NCBI GenBank assembly: GCA_023460175.1
Contig: JAEWRC010000245.1
Coordinates: 1 to 12,964 of the forward strand
Origin: Actinomycetes bacterium
GTDB lineage: Bacteria > Actinomycetota > Actinomycetes > Mycobacteriales > Mycobacteriaceae
DNA: 12,964 nt
Reading direction: 5' to 3'
A model generated the notes under the pieces. It was not told the DNA's origin and searched no databases. It was given only the letters and a program-made list of their open reading frames with translations. Below, one piece after another: positions 6,580 through 12,964 of this stretch (positions are counted from its first letter, which is position 1; each line of letters opens with the position of its first letter). A program made the translations under genes and the position numbers.

Positions 6580-6669
6580 GTGAACCGGATAGAGCTGTAC
6601 CTACCGGGCCGGATGCGCGTAACGGTGACCGTCCGCAGGATGCGGGTGCACCGCGGCAGAGCCCACTAG
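6580..6669 (+). CDS. Candidate 29-aa small basic protein
   Basis: GTG at 6580 opens a 29-codon frame ending in TAG at 6667-6669, starting MNRIELYLPGRMR. The product carries about 8 Arg and 2 His, with alternating beta-like Val/Thr/Arg in the middle (VTVTVRRMRV), and no membrane segment. The main support is translational: GAAAGGAGATC (6564-6574) is a near-ideal match to the 16S anti-Shine-Dalgarno, with a short gap to the GTG, and TAGCCT (6546-6551) makes a plausible -10 giving a leader of about 20 nt. It ends 7 bp from the end of the convergent helicase gene, so it is not a leader peptide for any gene on its strand. I recognise no family. The alternative is that the ribosome-binding-like sequence is fortuitous. 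Confidence 0.45.
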   Translation: MNRIELYLPGRMRVTVTVRRMRVHRGRAH

Positions 6670-6676
6670 GGGACCG

Positions 6677-8056
6677 TCAGGCCGAGGCGCTGCGCTGGGG
6701 CCGACGGCCCCGTCCGCCGCGTGAACCACGGTTTCCGCCAGCGGTGGCCTGCTGTCCCGACCGCGAACCGCCGCGGCCGCCGTTGGACCCACCGCCGCGG
6801 CCGCCGTTGGCTCCACTGCCGGAACGGCGCCTCGGCTGGGCCCGGTTCGGCTGCGCGGCCGGTGCCGCCACCGGGGCGGGACGCTGGTACGGCGCGAGTT
6901 CGCCGACGAGTGCGCGCACCGACTCGGACTCGGCCGACACCAGTTGCGGCTCGACGCGAATGCCGGCGCGCTGCAACAGCGACCGGGTATCGCGACGCTG
7001 CTCGGGCAGGACCACCGTGACCACATCGCCGGCGTTGCCCGCGCGGGCGGTGCGCCCGGAGCGATGCAGATAAGCCTTGTGTTCCATCGGCGGATCCACG
7101 TGCACGACGAGTTCGACGTCATCGACGTGCACCCCGCGGGCCGCGATGTCGGTGGCCACCAACACCCGGGCCGCACCGCTGCTGAACGCGGCGAGGTTAC
7201 GGTCGCGGGCGGGCTGGGACAGGTTGCCGTGCAGGTCGACCGACGGCACACCGGCCTCGGTGAGCTGCTTGGCCAGCTTGCGCGCCTGATGTTTGGTGCG
7301 CAGGAACAGGATTCGCCGTCCGGTGCCGGAGGCGAGGTACTGCACCAGCTTCTTCTTGTCGTCGTTACCGGCGACGTGGAACACGTGGTGGGTCATGGCC
7401 GCCACGGGGGAGTTGGCCTCGTCGACGGAGTGCAGCACCGGTTCCCGCAGGAACTTCGCGACCAGCTTGTCGACCCCGTTGTCCAGGGTGGCGGAGAACA
7501 GCAGCCGCTGCCCGCCGGCCGGCGTGGCGGTCAGGATCCGGGTCACACCGGGCAGGAAGCCCAGGTCGGCCATGTGGTCGGCCTCGTCGATGACGGTGAT
7601 CTCGACGGCCTTGAGACTGATCTCACCCTGACGCATCAGGTCTTCGAGCCGGCCGGGGCAGGCCACGACGATGTCGACACCGTCCCGCAGCGCCTTGACC
7701 TGGCGCGACTGGGACACGCCACCGAAGATGGTGGTGACCGTCAACCCGGCGGCGGCGGCCAGCGGCTGCAGCGTCGCGGTGATCTGGGTCGCAAGTTCAC
7801 GGGTGGGGGCCAGCACCAGGCCGGACGGTGCGGCGGCCCGGCGACGTCCCGCGGTCAGCCGGGTGGCCAGGGGCAGGCTGAACGCCAGCGTCTTGCCGCT
7901 GCCGGTCTTTCCGCGGCCGAGCACATCGCGGCCGGCCAGCGAGTCGGGCAGGGTCTTGGTCTGGATCGGGAAGGGTGCGTTAATTCCTTGCGCGGCAAGG
8001 GTCTTGACCAGCCCGGCGGGAACGCCCAGGCCGGCGAAGGTGGATTCGTTTGTCAC
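6677..8056 (-). CDS. rhlE: DEAD-box ATP-dependent RNA helicase, RhlE-like
   Basis: A 459-aa helicase (numbered from GTG 8056) that unwinds short RNA duplexes with ATP, in the cytoplasm, for example in cold adaptation or ribosome assembly. The motifs are all present: Q motif ending in PFPIQ (28-32), Walker A GKTGSGKT (49-56), PTRELA (84-89), CPGR (133-136), DEAD (157-160), SAT (188-190), ATDIAARG (301-308) and HRSGRTARAG (331-340). Residues after about 391 form an Arg/Gly/Ser-rich disordered tail, typical of RNA-binding tails. The start is uncertain. ATG 8080 lacks a ribosome-binding site. GTG 8056 has GAAAGG 12 nt upstream and begins VTNESTFAGLGV, matching where the family's Q-motif region starts. 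An in-frame ATG at 8191 would add a non-conserved 45 residues. It appears to be monocistronic. The symbol reflects family resemblance. Confidence 0.92.
   Translation of the reverse strand: MTNESTFAGLGVPAGLVKTLAAQGINAPFPIQTKTLPDSLAGRDVLGRGKTGSGKTLAFSLPLATRLTAGRRRAAAPSGLVLAPTRELATQITATLQPLAAAAGLTVTTIFGGVSQSRQVKALRDGVDIVVACPGRLEDLMRQGEISLKAVEITVIDEADHMADLGFLPGVTRILTATPAGGQRLLFSATLDNGVDKLVAKFLREPVLHSVDEANSPVAAMTHHVFHVAGNDDKKKLVQYLASGTGRRILFLRTKHQARKLAKQLTEAGVPSVDLHGNLSQPARDRNLAAFSSGAARVLVATDIAARGVHVDDVELVVHVDPPMEHKAYLHRSGRTARAGNAGDVVTVVLPEQRRDTRSLLQRAGIRVEPQLVSAESESVRALVGELAPYQRPAPVAAPAAQPNRAQPRRRSGSGANGGRGGGSNGGRGGSRSGQQATAGGNRGSRGGRGRRPQRSASA
6768..6810 (-). repeat. In-gene tandem repeat encoding NGGRGG units
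   Basis: CCGCCGCGGCCGCCGTTGG occurs identically at 6768-6786 and 6792-6810, a 24-bp (8-codon) period, each copy containing a NotI-type GCGGCCGC. In the helicase frame it encodes two copies of NGGRGG within the Arg/Gly tail. Such repeats can gain or lose units by slippage, so tail length may vary between strains. Confidence 0.75.
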
Positions 8057-8118
8057 AGAAAAGTGTTGCCTTTCAGGCATCGCTGTCAGTGCGTGCGGCA
8101 GCAGCCGTGGCAGTGGCA

Positions 8119-8147
8119 GACATAGTGGCGAGATTGCCGGTGGGCAA
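8119..8147 (-). promoter_or_regulatory. Candidate helicase promoter
   Basis: On the minus strand TTGCCC (8147-8142) and TATGTC (8124-8119) are separated by exactly 17 bp, resembling -35 and -10 elements (4 of 6 and 3 of 6 to the housekeeping consensus). This would give a start near 8112 and a leader of about 55 nt to the GTG at 8056, and would exclude the in-frame ATG at 8191. The match is weak. Confidence 0.3.
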
Positions 8148-8186
8148 AATCGATCGCCGCGAGAACTGTTCGTGTGGGCGGTGCTG

Positions 8187-8205
8187 CTCACCGATATGCG
8201 GTGAG
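8187..8205. terminator. Hairpin between the membrane-protein gene and the helicase gene
   Basis: CTCACCG (8187-8193) pairs perfectly with CGGTGAG (8199-8205) around the 5-base loop ATATG. It lies 69-87 nt beyond the stop of the membrane-protein gene on the minus strand, so it could end the cstA transcript; there is no T-run. It also lies upstream of the putative helicase promoter, so it is probably not part of the helicase leader. Confidence 0.4.
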
Positions 8206-8273
8206 TTCCCAGAAGATTTCACGACGGACCGACGGATACTGCGCGTCGGCGTTGGACCCAGCATAACGCACGT

Positions 8274-9278
8274 TCAGTCCGTCCGCGCCGCGGGAGCCCG
8301 CAGCGGGGCCGCGGGAACCACCGGGCGGTAGGTGCCGTTCCAGGAATCGAGGGTCTGCAGCAGCCAGAACACGGCGAACTCGACGATCAGCGCGATCTCC
8401 AGGGCCAGAATGCCGTGATTCCAGGTCCGCAGATGCACGTGCAGGAGGCCGACGACGATCAGCGTGACGGTCATGGCCACGGCAATCGTGATGTATGCCA
8501 CAGCAAATCGGCCGCGGCCGCGGCAGTGGCAGAAGTGCTGGACCGAGTAACAGGCGTACAGCACGATCACCGCGATGATGCCACTGAACATGGCGATCGC
8601 CGCCGCGGAGTGCGCGTCGGCGAGGAAGGACTCGCGGTCGAGCAGGAACCACAGCAGGCCGGCGCCGAGCGTCGCGGTGGTGGCCACCGGAGCGATGATC
8701 TGGATCCACCCGAGCAGGAAGTCGGCCACCTTGGCGGCCACGCCCCGTGGCCGCTCATCCTCGTCGGCCCGGTCCGTCGGGTGCTCGGCGTCGGAACTCG
8801 GCGCCGGTCCGGCGGTCGACCGGACCGCCAGGTAGGCCGCGATGCCCACCGCGGCGCCGATCAGCAGTGCGGTGATGTTGTTGCCCACCGCGGCGGTGGC
8901 GTCGGCGTCGGTCGGCAGCCACAGCCCGCAACTGGAGGTGGGGTCCTTGGGGTTGTGGACCGGACTGTGGGTCGGGACCAGGGCGACGACGAACGCGAGG
9001 AAGCCGGCGAAGTTCAGCAGGATGTCCTCGGGACGGGTGAGGCCCTTGTAGACGATCAGGCACACGCCGGTCGCGCACAGCGCGCCGACGAACACCGCGT
9101 GGCTGAGGGTGAAGTAGAACGCGCTGAGGGAGGTCTGCCAGCAGTTCTGCGGCACGGCCGTCAGCGCGATCGAGGCCAGCAGGCCGGCGACGACGGCCAC
9201 CAGCGCCAGTCGGACGTAGCGGTAGGTGGCCAGCGGATATCCGACGCTGGTCGACTGCGCGTCCCCGGCCCGGCTCAT
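8274..9278 (-). CDS. Hypothetical polytopic membrane protein (about 8 transmembrane helices)
   Basis: A 334-aa integral membrane protein that I cannot assign to a named family. Hydrophobic segments fall at about 24-45, 54-78, 84-103, 131-152, 187-213, 224-247, 259-282 and 291-310. A polar, Asp/Glu-rich loop (155-180) divides it into two groups of four helices. Noticeable features are Cys46 and Cys117 outside the helices, HFCHCRGRGR at 248-257 (a Cys/His cluster beside a membrane helix) and a short Pro/Ala/Arg tail. The ATG at 9278 lies only 4 bp after the ybdD stop and has no clear ribosome-binding site, so translation is likely coupled to ybdD. This places it as the third gene of the carbon-starvation operon, suggesting an accessory role in CstA-mediated uptake or membrane assembly; that is inference only. 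Confidence 0.82.
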   Translation of the reverse strand: MSRAGDAQSTSVGYPLATYRYVRLALVAVVAGLLASIALTAVPQNCWQTSLSAFYFTLSHAVFVGALCATGVCLIVYKGLTRPEDILLNFAGFLAFVVALVPTHSPVHNPKDPTSSCGLWLPTDADATAAVGNNITALLIGAAVGIAAYLAVRSTAGPAPSSDAEHPTDRADEDERPRGVAAKVADFLLGWIQIIAPVATTATLGAGLLWFLLDRESFLADAHSAAAIAMFSGIIAVIVLYACYSVQHFCHCRGRGRFAVAYITIAVAMTVTLIVVGLLHVHLRTWNHGILALEIALIVEFAVFWLLQTLDSWNGTYRPVVPAAPLRAPAARTD

Positions 9279-9282
9279 CGGC

Positions 9283-9474
9283 TCAGCAGCAGCGGGCGCC
9301 CGGGTTGGCGTCGCTGGCCGCGTGCCGCATCCGCCAGTACTCGCGCTCGGAGCACACCGGTTGGTCCGGATGTTTGCGTCGACGGTGCTCCACGTAGCGC
9401 TGGTAGTGGTTATCGCCCATCAATGATGCCCAGTACCAACGGAATTGGCGGACGGCGTCGGTAATGCGTCCCAT
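9283..9474 (-). CDS. ybdD: YbdD/YjiX (DUF466) family small protein, CstA partner
   Basis: A 63-aa soluble protein of the YbdD/YjiX family, which is encoded beside CstA/BtsT transporters in many bacteria (ybdD after cstA and yjiX after btsT in E. coli). It keeps the family pattern DNHYQRYVEHRRRKHPDQPV (21-40) followed by SEREYWRMRH, and ends in Arg-Cys-Cys, like the E. coli proteins. Such proteins are thought to support transport activity. The ATG at 9474 lies inside the cstA coding region, giving a 55-bp overlap in another frame, and is supported by an excellent GAAGGAGGTG ribosome-binding site. The following membrane-protein gene starts 4 bp after its stop. Confidence is high despite the small size. 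Confidence 0.93.
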   Translation of the reverse strand: MGRITDAVRQFRWYWASLMGDNHYQRYVEHRRRKHPDQPVCSEREYWRMRHAASDANPGARCC

Positions 9475-11711
9475 TGCTTTTGCACCTCCTTCTCGGCGGC
9501 GGTCGGGATCATCCCGGCGGGGGCGAAGATCCGGGACGGCACCGGGTCGTCCTCGGTCAGCGGACGGCCGCGACCGCGGATGGACTGCAGCGCGACGACC
9601 ACACCGGCGGCGACCACGATGAGCACCAGCACCGCGAACACGATGGAGAAGGTGCCCTGGATGAAGGTGTTGCGGATCACCGCTTCGATCTCGGCGGGCG
9701 TCTTGGCCGCCCCGAAGCTGGACTCACCGGCCGCCTTGGCCGCCACATACTGTGCATGTTGGGTCCAGTAGCCCACTTTGGGGTCCCCGGAGAAGATCTT
9801 CTGCCACGACGCGGTCATCGTGACGATCAGGTCCCACAGCAGCGGTAGCCCCGGTATCCACGCCCACTTCAAATGACCCTTCTTGATCACGACCACGGTC
9901 ACCACGGTCAACGCGATGGCGGCCAACAACTGGTTGGCGATACCGAACAGCGGGAATAGCGTGTTGATCCCGCCCAGCGGGTCGGTGACACCCATCAGCA
10001 GGATGGAGCCCCAGGCCGCCACGACGATCACGCTGCAGGTCCACGCGCCCACCCGCCAGCTCGGGTCGCGCAGCTTGCGCATCGGTCCGCCGAGGTTGCC
10101 CAGCCCGTCGGAGAGCATGAAGCGGGCCACCCGGGTACCCGCGTCGACGGTCGTCAGGATGAACAACGCCTCGAACATGATCGCGAAGTGGTACCAGAAC
10201 GCCTTGAGGTTCGGGCCGCCGAACACCTGCAGGACCTCGGACATGCCGAACGCCAGGGTCGGCGCACCGCCGGTGCGGGAGATGATCGAGGCCTCGCCGA
10301 CGCTCTCGGCCGCGGCGTTGATCTCGTCGGCGGTGATGGGTGGGCCGGACAGGCCGAGGTTGTTGACGTAGTCGGCTGCCGATTCCGCGGCCCCGCCGGT
10401 GGCGGCGGCGGGCGCGTTCATCACGAAGTAGAGATGCTGGTTGAGGATCGAGGCGGTGATCAGCGCCATGATCGCGACGAACGACTCGGTCAGCATGCCG
10501 CCGTAGCCGATCAGCCGCATCTGGCTTTCCTTCTCCAGCAGCTTCGGGGTGGTGCCGGAGGCGATCAGCGAATGGAATCCCGACAGCGCACCGCAGGCGA
10601 TGGTGATGAACAGGAACGGGAAGAGCGCACCGGCGAACACCGGCCCGTCGCCGCGGGTGGCGAACTGCGAGATGGCCGGCGCCTCCATGATCGGCCGGGC
10701 CAGCAGGATGCCCACCGCCAGCAGCGCGATCGTGCCCACCTTCATGAACGTCGACAGGTAGTCGCGCGGGGCCAGCAGGAACCAGACCGGCAGCACGGAT
10801 GCGGCCAGCCCGTAGATGATCAGACACCACGACAGCGTCACCTTGGACAGGGTGAACCAGTCTGCACCCCACGATGTTTCGGCGACCCAGCCACCGGAGG
10901 CCACGGCCAACAGCAGCAGCACCACACCGATCACGGAGACCTCGGAGACCCGGCCCGGTCGCAGGAAGCGGAGGTACAGGCCCATGAAGATGGCGATCGG
11001 GATGGTCATCGCGATGGAGAAGACGCCCCACGGGCTTTCGGCCAGGGCGTTGACCACTACTAGTGCCAGCACCGCGAGCAGGATGACCATGATGACCAGG
11101 ACGCCGACGATGGCGGCGACCCCGCCCACGGTGCCGAGTTCGTCGCGCGCCATCTGTCCCAGGGAGCGGCCGCGCCGGCGCGTCGAGATGGCCAGCACCA
11201 GATAGTCCTGCACGCAGCCGGCCACCACCGCGCCGATGATGATCCAGATCGCACCGGGCAAAAAGCCCATCTGGGTGGCCAGCACCGGACCCACGAGCGG
11301 CCCGGCGCCGGCGATCGCGGCGAAGTGATGACCGAACAGCACCCGCCGGTCGGTCGGCATGTAATCGGTGCCGTTTTCGAAGATCTCGGCCGGGGTGGCG
11401 TCTGAATCCCGCGGTTTGACGATCTTCATCTCGATGAGCCGCGCGTAGAACCGGTAGCCCAGCACGTAGGTGCAGATGGCCGCGATCACGAACCAGACCG
11501 CGTTGACGGTCTCACCGCGCAGGAACGCGATGACCACCCACGCGCACGCGCCCAGGAGGGCGATGGCCGCGAAGATCAGCTTGTGCCTGGTGGTGATGGG
11601 GGAGCGGTCGATGATCGCGACCGGAGGAAGGTCCTTCTCGGTACGTATGTAGGTGATATCGCCGGCGGTCTCCTCGATGCGTTCCGAGGGCGCGGCGGCA
11701 GGGGTTGCCAC
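9420..11711 (-). CDS. cstA: Carbon starvation protein CstA, peptide/pyruvate-type transporter
   Basis: A 763-aa inner-membrane transporter, slightly longer than E. coli CstA (about 700 aa). It shows the family signature GHHFAAIAGAGPLVGP at 127-142, many further membrane helices of the CstA core, and a C-terminal five-helix-type region. The first 40 residues are a hydrophilic cytoplasmic extension (polar, Glu/Asp-rich). The family imports peptides and/or pyruvate and is induced on carbon limitation. Start choice: GTG 11711 has GGAAGG about 10 nt upstream and gives the normal start. The open frame continues another 94 codons upstream into ligB, but that stretch has no family similarity. It follows ligB by 79 bp, an arrangement also found in M. 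tuberculosis, and runs into ybdD with a 55-bp overlap. A 10-bp direct repeat lies in its leader. Confidence 0.95.
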   Translation of the reverse strand: MATPAAAPSERIEETAGDITYIRTEKDLPPVAIIDRSPITTRHKLIFAAIALLGACAWVVIAFLRGETVNAVWFVIAAICTYVLGYRFYARLIEMKIVKPRDSDATPAEIFENGTDYMPTDRRVLFGHHFAAIAGAGPLVGPVLATQMGFLPGAIWIIIGAVVAGCVQDYLVLAISTRRRGRSLGQMARDELGTVGGVAAIVGVLVIMVILLAVLALVVVNALAESPWGVFSIAMTIPIAIFMGLYLRFLRPGRVSEVSVIGVVLLLLAVASGGWVAETSWGADWFTLSKVTLSWCLIIYGLAASVLPVWFLLAPRDYLSTFMKVGTIALLAVGILLARPIMEAPAISQFATRGDGPVFAGALFPFLFITIACGALSGFHSLIASGTTPKLLEKESQMRLIGYGGMLTESFVAIMALITASILNQHLYFVMNAPAAATGGAAESAADYVNNLGLSGPPITADEINAAAESVGEASIISRTGGAPTLAFGMSEVLQVFGGPNLKAFWYHFAIMFEALFILTTVDAGTRVARFMLSDGLGNLGGPMRKLRDPSWRVGAWTCSVIVVAAWGSILLMGVTDPLGGINTLFPLFGIANQLLAAIALTVVTVVVIKKGHLKWAWIPGLPLLWDLIVTMTASWQKIFSGDPKVGYWTQHAQYVAAKAAGESSFGAAKTPAEIEAVIRNTFIQGTFSIVFAVLVLIVVAAGVVVALQSIRGRGRPLTEDDPVPSRIFAPAGMIPTAAEKEVQKQWDALPTPSANSVGTGHH
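9483..9492 (-). promoter_or_regulatory. Ribosome-binding site for ybdD inside the cstA coding region
   Basis: On the minus strand the sequence GAAGGAGGTG matches the mycobacterial anti-Shine-Dalgarno almost perfectly, with its AGGAGG core about 10 nt before the ybdD ATG. In the cstA frame the same bases encode part of a Glu-Lys-Glu-Val stretch near the C-terminus. This decides the ybdD start and points to strong translation of the small partner. Confidence 0.85.
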
Positions 11712-11730
11712 GTGGTGAGCCTTCCGATGA

Positions 11731-11752
11731 TCTACGTTGACGTCTGCGTTGA
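11731..11752 (-). promoter_or_regulatory. Direct repeat in the ligB-cstA spacer, candidate regulator site
   Basis: On the plus strand TCTACGTTGA (11731-11740) and TCTGCGTTGA (11743-11752) match at 9 of 10 positions with a 12-bp period. It lies 20-41 bp upstream of the cstA GTG, in the 79-bp spacer. Head-to-tail repeats of about this length suit response regulators or activators. It may lie in the leader rather than the promoter; no cyclic-AMP receptor-type TGTGA-N6-TCACA site is seen. Confidence 0.35.
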
Positions 11753-11790
11753 TCGTGTCATCACAGCGGCCCCATCGTGAGACTTCCGGC

Positions 11791-12964
11791 TCAGGTGTCG
11801 AAGATCGTGCGCACGGCCTCGACGGTGTCGGCCTCGGCCGGCGGTTTGTCGTCGCGGTAGCGCAGCACCCGCGCGAAGCGCAGGGCCATCCCGGCGGGGT
11901 AGCGACTGGACTTCTGCACGCCGTCGAAGGCGATTTCGACCACTTGCTCGGGTCGTACGCGGACCACGTAGCCGTCGGTTGGGCCGTCGGCAAGTTCCAG
12001 GAACCGGGCGGTCTGCCACTCGAGTATCGCGTCGGTCATCCCTTTGAACGTCTTGCCCAACATCACGAAGCCGCCGCCGGCGGGGTCGCGGGCGCCCAGA
12101 TGGATGTTGGACAGCTTGCCGGTGCGCCGCCCGGATCCCCACTCGACGGCGAGCACCACCAGGTCCAGGGTGTGCACGGGTTTGACCTTCAACCAGCCGG
12201 CGCCCCGCCGGCCGGCCTCGTACGGCGCGTCGGGCGACTTGGCCATCACGCCCTCGTGACCGGCGCTCAGCGTGGCCGCCAGAAAGCCTTGGGCGGTAGC
12301 CGGATCCGAGGTGTGCAACCGGTCCATCCGTTGCGCCGCGGGGATCAGGTCATCGAGCGCGTCCAGGCGCTGGGCGGTGGGGGCGTCGATGAGGTCGGTG
12401 CCGTCGACGTGTAGCAGATCGAAGAAGAACACCGAAAGGTGTTGGGCGGCAGCCGCGGCCGCGCTGTCGGTGCGGCGGCTGAACCGCGAGGCGGTCACCT
12501 GGAAGCGGTGCGGGCGGCCGTCGGGGCGTAACGCGATGGCCTCGCCGTCGGCGATCAGGGTCCGTACCGGCAGGGCCAGGGTGGCGGCGACCACCTCGGG
12601 TAGGCGCGCGGTGACGTCGTCGAGGCTGCGGGTGTACACGGTGACCGCGTCGCCGTCGCGGTGGATCTGGACCCGGGCGCCGTCCAGCTTGGGCTCGAAA
12701 ATCGCCGTCCCGCCGAACCGTTCGAGCGCGTCGCCGACGGCGGCGGCGGTCTGGGCCAGCATCGGCGACACGGGTTGGCTGACCCGCAGGCGGAACTCCG
12801 CGACCGCGGCGGCACCGCCGGTCAGCGCCGCGGCGGCGACCGCGGGCAGGTTGCCGGCGAGCATCGCGGAGCGGCGGATGTCGGCCGGCGGCAGACCGGC
12901 GGCCTTGGCCACCGCTTCGGCCATGACGCCGCCGAGCGCACCCTGGCGCAGTTCGCCGGAGAGT
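11791..12964 (-). CDS. ligB: ATP-dependent DNA ligase LigB, C-terminal part (truncated by window edge)
   Basis: About 390 codons are visible, with the N-terminus beyond the window. Immediately before the Met encoded at 12924-12922 the frame reads SGELRQGALGGV, as in mycobacterial LigB (about 507 aa in M. tuberculosis, Rv3062), so 12924 is an internal Met and not the start. Motif I is EPKLDGARVQIHR, whose Lys is adenylated. DGEAIAL, FFFDLLH, EGVMAK and WLKVKP follow in order as nucleotidyltransferase motifs III to V, and the C-terminal OB-fold begins around LGKTFKGMTDAI. The enzyme seals DNA nicks using ATP; in mycobacteria it is accessory to the NAD-dependent LigA. It lies upstream of cstA on the same strand with a 79-bp gap. 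The gene looks intact within the window. Confidence 0.95.
   Translation of the reverse strand, partial: LSGELRQGALGGVMAEAVAKAAGLPPADIRRSAMLAGNLPAVAAAALTGGAAAVAEFRLRVSQPVSPMLAQTAAAVGDALERFGGTAIFEPKLDGARVQIHRDGDAVTVYTRSLDDVTARLPEVVAATLALPVRTLIADGEAIALRPDGRPHRFQVTASRFSRRTDSAAAAAAQHLSVFFFDLLHVDGTDLIDAPTAQRLDALDDLIPAAQRMDRLHTSDPATAQGFLAATLSAGHEGVMAKSPDAPYEAGRRGAGWLKVKPVHTLDLVVLAVEWGSGRRTGKLSNIHLGARDPAGGGFVMLGKTFKGMTDAILEWQTARFLELADGPTDGYVVRVRPEQVVEIAFDGVQKSSRYPAGMALRFARVLRYRDDKPPAEADTVEAVRTIFDT

Noticed and set aside
6944..8125. 393-codon plus-strand open frame opposite the helicase
   Set aside because: Gly/Gln/His/Arg-biased antisense product; the opposite strand carries every DEAD-box motif.
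9724..11031. 435-codon minus-strand open frame inside cstA in another frame
   Set aside because: The cstA frame carries the family signature and membrane helices; this one is Arg/Pro/Gly-biased and hydrophilic.
11712..11993. 94-codon upstream extension of the cstA frame into ligB
   Set aside because: No CstA similarity, overlaps conserved ligB coding sequence, while GTG 11711 has a good ribosome-binding site.
1..12964. CRISPR arrays, tRNA or rRNA genes, transposases or integrases
   Set aside because: No regularly spaced repeats, cloverleaf-type sequence, or mobile-element protein motifs were seen on either strand.

Overview
The window is GC-rich, densely packed chromosomal DNA from an actinobacterium, most likely a mycobacterium (Mycolicibacterium/Mycobacterium type). 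The evidence is the neighbouring ligB and cstA genes (also adjacent in M. tuberculosis, Rv3062-Rv3063), a paired heteromeric acyl-CoA dehydrogenase of the steroid-degradation style, a KshA-like Rieske oxygenase, and frequent GTG starts. I see no tRNA, rRNA, CRISPR array, insertion sequence or phage gene.

Layout, left to right. Positions 1-155 hold the N-terminal end of a short-chain dehydrogenase (minus), divergent from a DUF899 thioredoxin-fold protein (354-1046, plus). A TetR-family regulator (1057-1686, minus) is divergent from a two-gene plus-strand operon: a KshA-like Rieske non-heme iron oxygenase (1796-2824) and a dihydrodipicolinate reductase/diaminopentanoate dehydrogenase-like NAD(P)-binding protein (2838-3920). 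The 109-bp TetR/Rieske spacer carries a near-perfect palindrome plus a second degenerate copy, a likely TetR operator pair. Converging on this operon with only 4 bp between is a minus-strand pair of acyl-CoA dehydrogenase subunits (3925-5022 and 5033-6265) whose cofactor and catalytic motifs look complementary, suggesting an obligate heteromer. I infer that 1057-6265 is a catabolic module for an unidentified, possibly cyclic or steroid/terpenoid-like, CoA-linked substrate. No Rieske reductase is present locally.

A roughly 410-bp region without a large gene follows (6266-6676). It holds an AT-rich palindrome just upstream of the dehydrogenase operon, two strong inverted repeats, and a 29-codon plus-strand ORF with an excellent Shine-Dalgarno sequence. 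Next is an RhlE-type DEAD-box RNA helicase (minus) with an Arg/Gly-rich tail.

The right third is a minus-strand carbon-starvation locus: the C-terminal part of the ATP-dependent DNA ligase LigB (running off the window end), the CstA peptide/pyruvate-type transporter, a small YbdD/YjiX protein whose start lies inside cstA and ends in the family's Arg-Cys-Cys tail, and a coupled, unrecognised 8-helix membrane protein.

The most interesting items are the TetR-Rieske-DapB-like-acyl-CoA dehydrogenase module with its operator, the small ORF at 6580-6669, and the cstA-ybdD-membrane protein unit.
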